From NCBI GenBank assembly GCA_030603665.1, contig JAUVXJ010000001.1, positions 150,480 to 214,479 on the forward strand: a DNA stretch of 64,000 bases, in the 5' to 3' direction. Of the stretch, positions 49,430 to 58,013 are shown in pieces. Position 1 is the stretch's first letter. Every line of letters starts with the position of its first letter. Origin of the DNA: Chloroflexota bacterium. Lineage in GTDB: Bacteria; Chloroflexota; Anaerolineae; UBA7937; B3-Chlor. Below the pieces are notes generated by a model. It saw only the letters and a list, made by a program, of their open reading frames with translations. It made no database searches and was not told the origin of the DNA. Position numbers and translations under genes: made by a program.

Positions 49430-50863
49430 TCACGGATTGTACGTCCTCACCGCCAGGGGGATGAAGAAGGGATCAGTCTGCTGCTCGTCGGCGCCGATGT
49501 CCAGAAGCCTTCCCGTGCGCCTGTCCCCATCGTAGTCGAAGTACAGCCCTTCAACGTACGTCCCCGCATCGATGCACGGCGAATCGGAGTCAAGGTGGTA
49601 GTCGCCGCTCCCGGGATTTGCGAACTCCGGATCCACGCTGAGGTCGCTGCTTCCAGGAGCTATGTTGAAGTAATTGGTCGTGTTGTTCCACACGTCGTTG
49701 TTGCTCAACGTCACCACTGAGTTGTTCTCGGCCCTGATGCCAATGGTGTGGTTGATCACGATGTTGTTGATCACCTCGAGCGTCCCGAGTCCAGCGTCGT
49801 TGATATCTATCCCAGCGAGAGATCCGTAGAAGGTGCCAACGATGGTGTTGTTGGCGATTCTCATGCTAGTGTCGAAGGTGAAGACTGATGGACCATGCTG
49901 CCCAGCGGTGTTGCCCACCAGGTAGTTGTTGGCGATCGTGCCTCCGACGCACGTCGAACACGAACCCACGAAGATGCCCCCCCCATGGATCGACGCGTAG
50001 TTCTCCAAGATCAACAGGCCTTCCAGATCCACGTCGCCATACATATACACACCGCCGCCGGACTGAGCCTCGTTGTAGGCTACTACGTTGTCGTTCCCCT
50101 CGAAGGTCGCCTGTGCGCCGCCGCCGTCCAGGAACAGGCCACCTCCGTGCAAGGCGGAATCCGAGGGATTGGTGTTGCTCATGATATCGGTACCTTCGAT
50201 AACGGCGGTCGCTCCCCCGGCGGGTACCCAGTTCAGGGCTAACCCGCCTCCAAAGGAGAGCCCGGCGGATCCGGGCTCGCTCATGTTCTCAGTGATCTTG
50301 CATTCCGTCAAGCTGATGGACCCATTCTCCACGTACACGCCGCCACCGTAAGCCCAGTGAGTGGGTTCGAACCCGCCAGATCCTGTGGGGCTGATGACAT
50401 TGCTCGTCACCACCACGTAGTCTAGGGTGGCAGATGCGCCCGACACATACACTCCGCCGCCCTTCTGAGCACGACCGTTGGTCAGCGTCAGCCCATCGAG
50501 GGTGGCTGTGCTCCCTCCGGTGATCTCCACCACGTGGTCAGCAGCACCGCCATCGATGACGGTGTGCTGTGGATCAGGATGGGTTCGGTCAGTGCAGCCC
50601 TCGGTGTAGCCTCCTTCGAGTGTGATGTCGTCGCTGATGTCCAGGTTCTCGTAGTGCGTTCCGTAGACTATCTGTATGGTGTCCCCGTCGCCTGCGGCGT
50701 TGATGGCCGCTTGAATCGTTGTATGCGTCTTGGTTGGCGCGCAGTAAGTAGCTGCGGCATTAGCCGTGCCGATCATGGCCAGGCACCACCCTGCCAGGAC
50801 GAACGCCGCGACCGCCAGCGTGGCCAGTACAATCGGGAATGGTCTTCTCAATGGTCTTCTCAT
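49430..50863 (-). CDS. Secreted right-handed beta-helix protein
   Basis: A 477-residue exported protein. The signal peptide runs MRRPLRRPFPIVLATLAVAA to WCLAMIGTANAAA. The mature part is a parallel beta-helix (pectate-lyase-like fold) with repeated GGGVYV/GGGLFL turns: THTTIQAAINAAGDGDTIQI, TLDGLTLTNGRAQKGGGVYV, GGGIFVGSCSTC, NNTIVGTFYGSLAGIDIND. The CIDAGTY...DIGADE ending is the usual C-terminal cap (choice-of-anchor Q type). The last residues (FFIPLAVRTYNP) resemble the IYLPLVxRN tails frequent in Chloroflexota surface proteins. No catalytic residues of pectate lyases were found. ATG at 50863 has GAGGAG upstream. Confidence 0.85.
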   Translation of the reverse strand: MRRPLRRPFPIVLATLAVAAFVLAGWCLAMIGTANAAATYCAPTKTHTTIQAAINAAGDGDTIQIVYGTHYENLDISDDITLEGGYTEGCTDRTHPDPQHTVIDGGAADHVVEITGGSTATLDGLTLTNGRAQKGGGVYVSGASATLDYVVVTSNVISPTGSGGFEPTHWAYGGGVYVENGSISLTECKITENMSEPGSAGLSFGGGLALNWVPAGGATAVIEGTDIMSNTNPSDSALHGGGLFLDGGGAQATFEGNDNVVAYNEAQSGGGVYMYGDVDLEGLLILENYASIHGGGIFVGSCSTCVGGTIANNYLVGNTAGQHGPSVFTFDTSMRIANNTIVGTFYGSLAGIDINDAGLGTLEVINNIVINHTIGIRAENNSVVTLSNNDVWNNTTNYFNIAPGSSDLSVDPEFANPGSGDYHLDSDSPCIDAGTYVEGLYFDYDGDRRTGRLLDIGADEQQTDPFFIPLAVRTYNP

Positions 50864-51172
50864 AGACTCGTCTCCTCGCTTCTCTCCATCCGTACGGAGG
50901 ATATGAGGAGCGAGTATACCATTGGGCGCTAGCCAGCGCAAACTCAGGCAGCTTGGCGCTGAGATGGTTGGCTCGTAAGTACTGGTGAGGATTGAGAGGG
51001 GCCAGCGGAGAAGACATCGGTCGTTACGAGGACTCGGGGTGGGCTGGACAAAGGCGTCCTATACCGTGGGTGTGAGAAGGGCGAGGCTGCGAGCACACCA
51101 GTCTGTCTGTTCAGCCAACCAGTCGACCGGGGATAGCACGTATCACAACGGGACACGGCGCGAGCAGCATGC
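50864..51172. other. Intergenic stretch, nothing convincing
   Basis: About 300 bases upstream of the beta-helix gene and downstream of the 51173-51499 gene, both on the minus strand. Short frames occur on both strands without ribosome sites. No terminator or promoter of quality was found. Confidence 0.5.
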
Positions 51173-51499
51173 CTACAACCAGGTTTCCGCCCGGAGTTGT
51201 TCCCTTACCGTGCGTGCTGCGTCTGCTGGCAGCAAATCCAACAGTTCTTCGACTTCGGCCTCACTTGTGGCCACCTGGAAAGCGCCGCGGCTCCCCAGCA
51301 CTTCTTTCGCCCTGTCCCACGCATCCCAGCCGATAGCACTGAAAGTGCACAGGGTGACCTCAAGTCCCCGCTCCATACGCATTGTGGCCAGCCTAACCAC
51401 ACCGGCGCCAAGGCTGTGGAGGGTGTCGAGAAACTCGTCGTGAGTGCCCTCCCCACCATCACTCATCGCGAACAATCGTCTCCGGAGCCTTACGCGCAT
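51173..51499 (-). CDS. Small protein of the radical SAM cassette
   Basis: About 108 residues, no signal peptide or helix. It reads MRVRLRRRLFAMSDGGEGTH, then an alpha/beta pattern (LDTLHSLGAGVVRLATMRME, VTLCTFSAIGWDAWDRAKEV) and an acidic helical end (EAEVEELLDLLPADAARTVR). Start uncertain: ATG 51499 or ATG 51466. I do not recognise it. Position downstream of the radical SAM gene suggests it belongs to the same system, perhaps as a recognition partner. Confidence 0.5.
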   Translation of the reverse strand: MRVRLRRRLFAMSDGGEGTHDEFLDTLHSLGAGVVRLATMRMERGLEVTLCTFSAIGWDAWDRAKEVLGSRGAFQVATSEAEVEELLDLLPADAARTVREQLRAETWL

Positions 51500-51662
51500 G
51501 CTGTCGGTGTCAGGCCTCGTTACGCTTCGGATCACCACCATGGACCAGTATGCCGAGCCAAGCTTGGCCGAACTCGATGCGGCAGCACCGGATGGTCGGC
51601 GCGCCGACAGGTCCGCAGACTGTAGGCAGTGTGCCGTCGGAGTGATTCGCTTGTTACGCGTT

Positions 51663-52112
51663 CTACTCGCGAGTGGGGTTACCCTTGCGTGCAAGTTCGC
51701 GCATGGCCGACGTCACCTGGAGGTACTCCGGAGTGTCGCCCAGCCGCTTCACTACTTCCGCCCCAACCCGGCCCGCCAGATCCGCGAATCTTCGGCCGTC
51801 CAGGAGCGCAATCTCGCCTGAGGGCAAGTGGACATGGGCTACTCTGATTCCCCCACAAATGATCCCGGGGATGAACTCGCCCATCTCCAACATCTGCGCT
51901 CCGTCGACCAATTTCTCCATATACCGCGTGCCCATCAGCTCCCAGATCGGCTCCGGCCAACACCCGGAAACCTCGTGGCCGAGAGGCCAATTAGGCGGGC
52001 GGACGCCGACCCCTAGGTCCACGAGAGCCTTGCCCAGCCTCCGGAACTCTTCGACCCCTCCCTCGAACGTGATCTGCGCCTCAAAAGCGATTCGTCGCTT
52101 CTGCTCCTTCAT
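51663..52112 (-). CDS. Small protein coupled to the radical SAM enzyme
   Basis: A 149-residue soluble protein. Two parts are seen: an N-terminal KRRIAFEAQITFEGGVEEFR and LGKALVDLGVGVRP segment, and a C-terminal GIRVAHVHLPSGEIALLDGR strand pair followed by helices (FADLAGRVGAEVVKRLGDTP). Three Cys or fewer. AAAGGGGG precedes the ATG at 52112, which overlaps the end of the radical SAM gene by four bases, so the products are made together. Possible substrate or partner of the enzyme; family unknown. Confidence 0.65.
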   Translation of the reverse strand: MKEQKRRIAFEAQITFEGGVEEFRRLGKALVDLGVGVRPPNWPLGHEVSGCWPEPIWELMGTRYMEKLVDGAQMLEMGEFIPGIICGGIRVAHVHLPSGEIALLDGRRFADLAGRVGAEVVKRLGDTPEYLQVTSAMRELARKGNPTRE

Positions 52113-53302
52113 ATCGCCCCCTTTCGGTTCCACGCATGACTAAGCTGCCTCTCATGCACATACCTCATCAAATGGTCCATGAACAACTGGTTCTGGCGGA
52201 GAGCCGTGAGTGCGTGACTGGCGGCCTGGATCGCGGCGCGTTCGCTGGCGCACATAATGGGCGCCGCAAGGTCAGCCCGGCCCGTCAGGTAGTGGTTCGT
52301 GCAGCCACACCAGTTCATGCAGAACTGTCGCACTCCGCAAGAGACACACTCCTCATTGCGATTGCCTCTACTCTCCACCACAGCACACCTTCGCACCGAA
52401 TCGAGGCCCACGTGCACGTTGCCCAGACAAAGCGAGGAGCCATTGTCCTCACCAATGAACCTCTCACAGGGATAGATGTTCCCGCTCGGTGCGAAACCCC
52501 ATTCTGTCTCACCCATGCCGCACCTGTCCTGGGCCGAGTATCCATCTTTGAGGAAGACGATGATCTTGCTGTCGATAAGATTCATCCCCACTTCCCGTCC
52601 CCTCTCGAAGGCGCTGATGTATTGGTCGGCCACCGCCATGTAGATCCCTTGAAGCTGCTCCCCTGTGACCTCCGTCCAGGATGCGCAGATATCCATGTTG
52701 AGATGGATCACCGGAACCTTCAGCTCGACGAAGAAACCCACGGTCTCTGGCAGCAGTCCAACTGTGTCTGGACCGTAGACCGCATTGACCTGCACGCCGC
52801 GGAGCTCCCCCAGCGCTGTACGCAAGTTAGCCACGACATCGGAGAAGCTCCCCCGGCCGTCTCCGTAGCGACGGTGGCGATCGTGGACGGGCTGCGGCCC
52901 GTCTAGGCTGACACAGAGGTGTACGCGCTCTCTGTCGAAGAACTCTAGAACCGCGTCGTTCAGTAGTGTCCCGTTGGTGGTCACGTTGAGATGCACGGGG
53001 CGCTGCGTTTCCCGCGACCGCTCGCCGACGTATTGAGCTATGTCTCTCAACACGTCGAAGCGCAGTAGCGGCTCTCCCCCGAAGAAGCAGAAGTCAATAG
53101 CCTGCTCGCGAGGGGTCAACTCCATCACGAAATCCACAGCCTTGCGGGCCGTCTCCAGCGACATGTCGCCCCTCGTCGGTTTTCCGGCGTAGCAGTATCT
53201 ACACGCCAGATTGCAGCGGTGAGTGAGACTGAGAGTTGCTTTAATGCCACCCTCCTCCACAAGCCTCAAACCGGTACACGGCCTTGTTCTCAATGCCTTC
53301 AA
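52109..53302 (-). CDS. Radical SAM/SPASM enzyme (peptide- or protein-maturase type)
   Basis: A 397-residue enzyme of the anaerobic sulfatase-maturating (anSME)/peptide maturase group. Cluster motif CNLACRYCYAGKP (about 30-42) after KATLSLTHR, SAM motif FCFFGGEPLLRFD, LNVTTNGTLL and CVSLDGPQPVHDRHR. The SPASM part has CGMGETEWGFAPSGNIYPCE, ECVSCGVRQFCMNWCGCTNH and a final Cys (PIMCASER), sufficient for two auxiliary [4Fe-4S] clusters. Known relatives form thioether or C-C links in peptides or oxidise a Cys/Ser. No sulfatase is adjacent. Start (TTG at 53302) is uncertain; a start up to 18 codons downstream is possible. Confidence 0.85.
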   Translation of the reverse strand: MKALRTRPCTGLRLVEEGGIKATLSLTHRCNLACRYCYAGKPTRGDMSLETARKAVDFVMELTPREQAIDFCFFGGEPLLRFDVLRDIAQYVGERSRETQRPVHLNVTTNGTLLNDAVLEFFDRERVHLCVSLDGPQPVHDRHRRYGDGRGSFSDVVANLRTALGELRGVQVNAVYGPDTVGLLPETVGFFVELKVPVIHLNMDICASWTEVTGEQLQGIYMAVADQYISAFERGREVGMNLIDSKIIVFLKDGYSAQDRCGMGETEWGFAPSGNIYPCERFIGEDNGSSLCLGNVHVGLDSVRRCAVVESRGNRNEECVSCGVRQFCMNWCGCTNHYLTGRADLAAPIMCASERAAIQAASHALTALRQNQLFMDHLMRYVHERQLSHAWNRKGAI

Positions 53303-53416
53303 TCCGATCCAGTGAGTGCGGGGCTATCGCCAGGGTCTCAACAAGATCCGTGCGTAGCTTCCGGAGTCTACGAAACGTGTAATGGAATCACGGAGGTCGA
53401 TTGCCGATCTCCCGGT

Positions 53417-54055
53417 TCACCGCCTGTGGGTGACCTCCCTGATGGCCACGACTGACTTCGGGAAGCTCAGGTATGCCCCAAAACTAGCCCGGCTAATGTC
53501 CGCTTCGTCAGACGCGAAGGTGATGGTGAACACGCGTCCCTCTGGATCGAACTCGGCCTCCTCTCTCGCATCGCCCAAGAGATCCCCCTCCGTGTTGTAG
53601 ACTTCCATCATGTAGTATCGGGATGCACCCGAGAACTTCAGAGAAACCTCGGAGACCGGCTCTACAAAGTGAATCTCTATTCGGTGCGCGTTGGCGCAAT
53701 TCCCCCAATGGCGCAACCACAAGTAGTTGTCGTTCGTAGAGTAGTAACTCGTGCTGACAACTACACAAGAGGTGACAGGGGCGGATGCCACGGTGTATCC
53801 GCAGTCCAGGAACTCATCCCCATCGAGACTCTGCCACACAAAGCCCTCCGCGTCCACCGTATCACCAACGATCGGCGTGCCATCTGGGAATGTGTCGAAG
53901 CCACACGTTTGTCTGGTTGGCGCAGGGACTGCAGGGACTGGCGTCTCGCAGGCGACTGCGCAGACCAGGATCAGCATGACGGCGCACAGGATAGAGAACC
54001 AGGGAAGCGTTGTCCGGATGCGGCTCAGCCATGATTCATGTCCATCCCTTCTCAT
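53417..54055 (-). CDS. Lipoprotein with a Cys-containing beta-sandwich
   Basis: A 212-residue lipoprotein: signal peptide SILCAVMLILVCAVAC with the lipidated Cys near residue 35, then a VPAVPAP linker. The mature domain begins QTCGFDTFPDGTPIVGDTVD, contains FLDCGYTVASAPVTSCVVVS and YLWLRHWGNCANAHRIEIHF, and closes with a strand-rich end (VSLKFSGASRYYMMEVYNTE), resembling galactose-binding-like or other carbohydrate-binding sandwiches. ATG at 54055 has GGGAGGA upstream. A fragment of a paralogue lies at 58014-58316. It ends 114 bases before the radical SAM gene on the same strand. Confidence 0.75.
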   Translation of the reverse strand: MRRDGHESWLSRIRTTLPWFSILCAVMLILVCAVACETPVPAVPAPTRQTCGFDTFPDGTPIVGDTVDAEGFVWQSLDGDEFLDCGYTVASAPVTSCVVVSTSYYSTNDNYLWLRHWGNCANAHRIEIHFVEPVSEVSLKFSGASRYYMMEVYNTEGDLLGDAREEAEFDPEGRVFTITFASDEADISRASFGAYLSFPKSVVAIREVTHRR

Positions 54056-54473
54056 CTTGTCCTCCCTCACCCACATGGCGACGTCGTTATGAAGGTCTGC
54101 TTGCCCTAGCTTGGCAGCACCGCGCGCTGCGCCGGTTCCACATCGCGCCGCGGCATCCAACTGCAGATAGTATGAGCGGTCGACCTCAGTGCTACTCAAG
54201 AGGGGCTCATAGCTGGAGCCGGACCGATTTCACCCCCTTGCTCTTGAGCAGTGTCTGCCAGTCCACGGCCATGCCCTGCAAGACTTATTGGCAAGTGGTG
54301 CATCCGGAAGTACTTAAGGGCATGCCAACTCATGGCCCACAGATAGCAGGGACAATGGACCTCTCGCGCAGTCCCCCGAGATGCGGAGTTGGTGCTGCCC
54401 CTTGGGACGGGTGCTTGCACAATGCAGCGGGCTGCCTACACAGCTCAACCAACTCCGCGCGGGGGTCGCTCCT

Positions 54474-55001
54474 CTATCGTTTCTTCGTTCCCTCTCTGCC
54501 TTCGTGTTCCTCTACGAGCTTCGCGATCTCGTCCTCGTGTCCCATCTCGAACTTCTTCATGGGGATAGGTATTTGCTCCAGTACCTCGTCGATCGCCTCA
54601 TGCAGTCGCTTTGCGAGGTCCGGCTCTAGGACGTTCCTGGCAACCATATCCGCGATGGCTAGCTTGTATATGTAACCGCATCTGTGCGCGCCGGGGTTGA
54701 AGAGCTTCACGCACACCGTCTCTTCGCAGCGCGCCTGCACGATCGTTGCTTCTGTGAAGTGGTTCCCCCAGAGTTCGTCCGCCCTCATCCCGTAGCCCCA
54801 GACAGCGCGAATGCAGTAGCAGCCGGGCGGAACCTCGACCTCCAGGTGACCGCACCTGGCAGGCAGAACCACGTACCTCTTATCACACCACTCAAGCACC
54901 TCGCCATCGCAATCATAGATGATGATGTACCACGTTTCGTCGTCCACCGAGCACGGATCATCAGTGCGCGAGACCCAGATGTTGAGCTTCGCCATGCCCA
55001 T
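54474..55001 (-). CDS. Cys-rich protein of unknown function, copy A
   Basis: A 175-residue protein without a signal peptide. The first 115 residues are strand-rich with eight or more Cys (DPCSVDDETWYIIIYDCDGE, LEWCDKRYVVLPARCGHLEV, PPGCYCIRAVWGYGMRADEL, CEETVCVKLFNPGAHRCGYI), a spacing suited to metal binding. The last 60 residues are helical (LAIADMVARNVLEPDLAKRL, EMGHEDEIAKLVEEHE). Start 55001 has GAGGAGGT six bases upstream. The paralogue at 57391-57918 has equal length and nearly the same first 120 residues; the helical part differs more. Family not recognised. Confidence 0.72.
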   Translation of the reverse strand: MGMAKLNIWVSRTDDPCSVDDETWYIIIYDCDGEVLEWCDKRYVVLPARCGHLEVEVPPGCYCIRAVWGYGMRADELWGNHFTEATIVQARCEETVCVKLFNPGAHRCGYIYKLAIADMVARNVLEPDLAKRLHEAIDEVLEQIPIPMKKFEMGHEDEIAKLVEEHEGREGTKKR

Positions 55002-55040
55002 CGCGAGACCTCCTCTCAGCTTCCGTAACTTCACCACAGG

Positions 55041-55079
55041 TCAGAGCCAGCAGAACCCTGCCTTACTTCGGATCCGCAT
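55041..55079 (-). CDS. Possible 12-codon leader peptide before copy A
   Basis: ATG at 55079 preceded by AAAGGAGGTG; it encodes MRIRSKAGFCWL and stops at 55041, 39 bases before the Cys-rich gene. The second duplication copy keeps the same length and pattern (MQIRSRAGFCQP), with the strong ribosome site. It may be a translated leader, or simply a leftover of the duplicated upstream region. Confidence 0.35.
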   Translation of the reverse strand: MRIRSKAGFCWL

Positions 55080-55274
55080 CACCTCCTTTGTGCCGTTCCA
55101 ATCAAGCGGTGTGCACGACGGATCTGCAGGCGATCCTTCCTCCGCTGAATCCAGAGACGATGAAGATGCCCCCACTACTCCAGACGCATCACTAACCACT
55201 CGACCTCCTGCCCTGAGAGGACAGCGGACATGAAAGGCGCGTCCACGCTGGTCGTCAGTGTCACCGTCCCTCCG

Positions 55275-55679
55275 CTACAGCACGCGCCCCATCAACCTCA
55301 GACCGTCCCTGAGATCCTCAGCCGTGGCCGTGTCCAGGCAGACCTCCTCCACCTTCTCGTAGGCCTGGCGCTCTTCGTCGACGGCCTCTGCGCGTCGATC
55401 CACGACCCATTTGATGGCTGCACCTTCGGCGATGGTACTCAGTGTCGTCACGGCCGCGGCCAACCACTCCTGTCGCAGGAACCAGAACACCGCGAGCACC
55501 AGGAAAGCGACAACTGCGGCCCCGAAGACCCAGATGAGGATCGTCCACAGGTTCAGCCATAGGGCGGCATTCCGGTGTCTTTGCCGTGCCAGCTCACACA
55601 GAATGCCCCTTTCCTCTTCAATGCTCTCGCCCCTTCTCGTCCCTGGGGAGCTAGCACGCGACCCATGCCCGACCCGCAC
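55275..55679 (-). CDS. Membrane protein with two hydrophobic segments
   Basis: About 134 residues. A helical N-terminus (SIEEERGILCELARQRHRNA) leads to a long hydrophobic stretch (LWLNLWTILIWVFGAAVVAF, about 42-68) and a second, weaker one (WLAAAVTTLSTIAEGAAIKW, about 72-92). A charged cytoplasmic tail follows (VVDRRAEAVDEERQAYEKVE). The layout is reminiscent of the small 2-TM module associated with cyanobacterial TRADD-N-like proteins, but I cannot confirm this. Start is GTG at 55679, uncertain. It lies 48 bases after the stop of the upstream lipoprotein gene. Confidence 0.55.
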   Translation of the reverse strand: MRVGHGSRASSPGTRRGESIEEERGILCELARQRHRNAALWLNLWTILIWVFGAAVVAFLVLAVFWFLRQEWLAAAVTTLSTIAEGAAIKWVVDRRAEAVDEERQAYEKVEEVCLDTATAEDLRDGLRLMGRVL

Positions 55680-55727
55680 GCAGCAAGGAGGTCGCCCGCG
55701 GCCCCGCTGGTAGTGCCTATCCTGACA

Positions 55728-56879
55728 CTACTCCCACGGGCACACGTCGTCGATAGCCAACTCCTGACCGCCGATGGCAAAGGACCAGATCTCGCCAATC
55801 AGTTCCATCTTCGCAGGCGCATTCTCGTGACCATCGACTACTCGAACCTCCACGCCCCCGATGATCTGGCCGTCGAAATCCAGCAGATCGTCAGACTCCC
55901 TGAACTCTTCGTTGATGTACAGATTGACGTTGCCACCGTATTCGCCGAAGAGGAGGACCAGGGACCTGAACGGGCACCCCAGGAGCTTGAAGTCGAGATT
56001 GACGTTGTTGATCCACATCTCCTGCCCCGAGCCTCCCGCCAAACCTTTGTCGGAGACCTCGGTGTAGCCATCGGTGGCCCAGCTACCGCCGCCCAAGTCA
56101 AAGGCCGCCACCCTGATCACCGCACGAGAGTCCTGGAAGCTGCCGAGGATAGGGTACTGTTTCCCCAACGGCGGATCTTCGAAGTCCACGCACTCGATAA
56201 ACTGCACTTCGAACAAGCATTTCCCGGGGCAAATGTCGTCGATCCACAACTCCTGCCCACCAATGGCGAACGACCAGACTTCGCCCTTCAACGTGAGCGT
56301 TCCCATGTCGTCGCCCAGGCCGTCGATGACGGTGACGGTAACTCCGTCGAAGTTCGCCCCTTCGATGTCTGCGAAGTTCTCGAAGTTCTTGAAGATGCCG
56401 TTGATCTCGATGTTCAGGTTGCCTCCGTATTCACCAAACCTGAGGGTAAGCCCTTCCTCCAGCACGCAGCAGAAGTCGAAGTCCAGATTGACGTTGTTGA
56501 TCAACATCTCTTGACCTGACCCGCCAGCGAGGCCTTGGTCGTCAACCTCCGAAAAGCCGTCCGTGGTCCATTCGCCGTTGCCCCACTGAAAAGCCCTGAC
56601 GGTGATCTCGACGTCGGAGTCGACGAATCTGTCGGGGACGCGGTACGAATCGCCCAGTGTGAGACCCTCGAAAGCCACGCACGGGGGCGGCTCCACCGTC
56701 GGCGTTGGAGGCTTGGGGGTCGACGTATGCGTCGGCTCAGGTTCCTGCGTCGGTGTAGGTACCGGCGTTAAACAGCCAGCAGCGCAGATCGCAACCAGCG
56801 TCAGTGCGCTCAACATGCAGAGCCAGGGAACCATTCCCCGGACGCGATGCTCAGCTGACTCATTACCGTTGGTTCTCAT
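55728..56879 (-). CDS. Lipoprotein with two tandem beta-sandwich repeats
   Basis: A 383-residue lipoprotein: MRTNGNESAEHRVRGMVPWL then a hydrophobic stretch ending AICAAGC (lipobox), followed by a Thr/Pro stalk. Two repeats of about 155 residues follow, each beginning CVxFExxxLGxxYxV and containing EVDDQGLAGGSGQEMLINNV or EVSDKGLAGGSGQEMWINNV, LRFGEYGGNLNIEINGIF or LLFGEYGGNVNLYINEEF, and WSFAIGGQELWIDDICP or WSFAIGGQELAIDDVCP. The fold may be a lectin-like or galactose-binding-like jelly roll. AAAGGAGGGAG stands before ATG 56879. No function can be assigned. Confidence 0.82.
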   Translation of the reverse strand: MRTNGNESAEHRVRGMVPWLCMLSALTLVAICAAGCLTPVPTPTQEPEPTHTSTPKPPTPTVEPPPCVAFEGLTLGDSYRVPDRFVDSDVEITVRAFQWGNGEWTTDGFSEVDDQGLAGGSGQEMLINNVNLDFDFCCVLEEGLTLRFGEYGGNLNIEINGIFKNFENFADIEGANFDGVTVTVIDGLGDDMGTLTLKGEVWSFAIGGQELWIDDICPGKCLFEVQFIECVDFEDPPLGKQYPILGSFQDSRAVIRVAAFDLGGGSWATDGYTEVSDKGLAGGSGQEMWINNVNLDFKLLGCPFRSLVLLFGEYGGNVNLYINEEFRESDDLLDFDGQIIGGVEVRVVDGHENAPAKMELIGEIWSFAIGGQELAIDDVCPWE

Positions 56880-57122
56880 CTCTCCCTCCTTTCCTGGCAC
56901 AGACCAGAGCCAGAATCACAAAGTATTCGGTCCTCCCTGACACGGGCCTATCCTGCCCCCACTCCAGCCGCACGGCCGGGCACTCTGATCCTTGCCCTGA
57001 GAGCGCTACATGTCTAACCTGTCGCCGCGCACACCAGCAGACGGCAGTTGACGCCTGTCTTCAGTGGCACGGTCTCATGTCCGTCTGCCAAGTGCATCCC
57101 TGCCGTGCCCTACAATCCAGGA

Positions 57123-57239
57123 TCACATCTTGAACTGGCCGGTCTCCACCCACTCGCTCTTCAGCAGCGTCCACCAGTCCACGGTCGTGCCCTGCAAGAC
57201 GTATTCGTAAGTGGTGCATCCGGAAGCACTTGAGGGCAT
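57123..57239 (-). CDS. Short conserved frame in the duplicated flank (doubtful)
   Basis: A 38-codon frame: MPSSASGCTTYEYVLQGTTV followed by DWWTLLKSEWVETGQFKM. It looks protein-like (WW, aromatic, Cys), and the other duplication copy has the same frame (SGCTTCQ, then a TAA, then VLQGMAVDWQTLLKSKGVKS) with one stop inside. No ribosome site is seen. It is either a tiny gene intact only in copy B, or the C-terminal end of a lost larger protein. Confidence 0.3.
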   Translation of the reverse strand: MPSSASGCTTYEYVLQGTTVDWWTLLKSEWVETGQFKM

Positions 57240-57390
57240 GCCAGCTCACGGCCCACAGATAGCAGGAAGCAATGGAGCTCAGTCGAAGTCCCCCGAGACG
57301 CAGAGCTGGTACCGCCCCTTGGGACGGGCACTTGCAGCGTCCAGCGGGCTGCCTAGACAGCTCAACCAACTCTGCGCGGGGGTCGCTCCG

Positions 57391-57918
57391 CTATCGTTTC
57401 TCCGTTCCTGCTTTGCGTTCGTGCTCCTGTACGAGTCTCGCTATCTCCTCCTCGTGCCCCAGCTCGAACTTCTTCGTCGGTACAGGTATCTTCTCCAGCA
57501 CTCCGCGAACCGCTTCCTGCAGTCGCTTGCCCAGATCCGCCTCTATCGCCTTCTGCGCAACCAAGTCCTTGATCGCGAGATCGAAGATGTAGCCACATCT
57601 GTGCGCGCTGGGGTTGAAGAGCTTCACGCACACCGTCTCTTCGCAGCGCGCCTGCACGATCGTTGCTTCTGTGAAGTGGTTCCCCCAGAGTCCGTCCGCC
57701 CTCATCCCGTAGCCCCAGACAGCGCGAATGCAGTAGCAGCCGGGCGGGACCTCGACCTCCAGGTGACCGCACCTGGCAGGCAGAACCGCGTACGTTTTGT
57801 CACACCACTCAAGCACCTCGCCATCGCAATCGTAGATGATGATGTACCACGTTTCGTCGTCCACCGAGCACGGATCGTCAAGGCCGGAAATCCAGATGTT
57901 CAGCTTTGCCATGCCCAT
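57391..57918 (-). CDS. Cys-rich protein of unknown function, copy B
   Basis: A 175-residue paralogue of copy A, with the Cys-containing segments unchanged (YIIIYDCDGEVLEWCDK, ARCGHLEVEVPPGCYCIRAV, CEETVCVKLFNPSAHRCGY). The helical C-terminus has diverged (LAIKDLVAQKAIEADLGKRL, ELGHEEEIARLVQEHERKAG). AAGGAGGT lies six bases before the ATG at 57918. Stronger conservation of the Cys part than of the tail and of the flanking DNA suggests that selection keeps both copies functional. Confidence 0.72.
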   Translation of the reverse strand: MGMAKLNIWISGLDDPCSVDDETWYIIIYDCDGEVLEWCDKTYAVLPARCGHLEVEVPPGCYCIRAVWGYGMRADGLWGNHFTEATIVQARCEETVCVKLFNPSAHRCGYIFDLAIKDLVAQKAIEADLGKRLQEAVRGVLEKIPVPTKKFELGHEEEIARLVQEHERKAGTEKR

Positions 57919-57957
57919 TCCGAAACCTCCTTCATGACTCTGGGACTTCTTCGCGCG

Positions 57958-57996
57958 TCACGGCTGACAGAAGCCTGCTCTACTTCTGATCTGCAT
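57958..57996 (-). CDS. Possible 12-codon leader peptide before copy B
   Basis: ATG at 57996 behind GAAGGAGGTG encodes MQIRSRAGFCQP and stops at 57958, 39 bases before the start of the Cys-rich gene. Same length, position and pattern as the leader of copy A. Confidence 0.35.
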   Translation of the reverse strand: MQIRSRAGFCQP

Positions 57997-58013
57997 CACC
58001 TCCTTCGCGTCGA

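Larger units (their letters stand above)
54210..55115. repeat. Segmental duplication, copy A
   Basis: About 0.9 kb that aligns with 57127-58035 in the same orientation. The similarity covers the 175-codon Cys-rich gene, its leader with the short reading frame, and about 260 bases after its stop. Within the gene identity is high; the 3' flank is more diverged and has many single-base changes. Confidence 0.8.
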
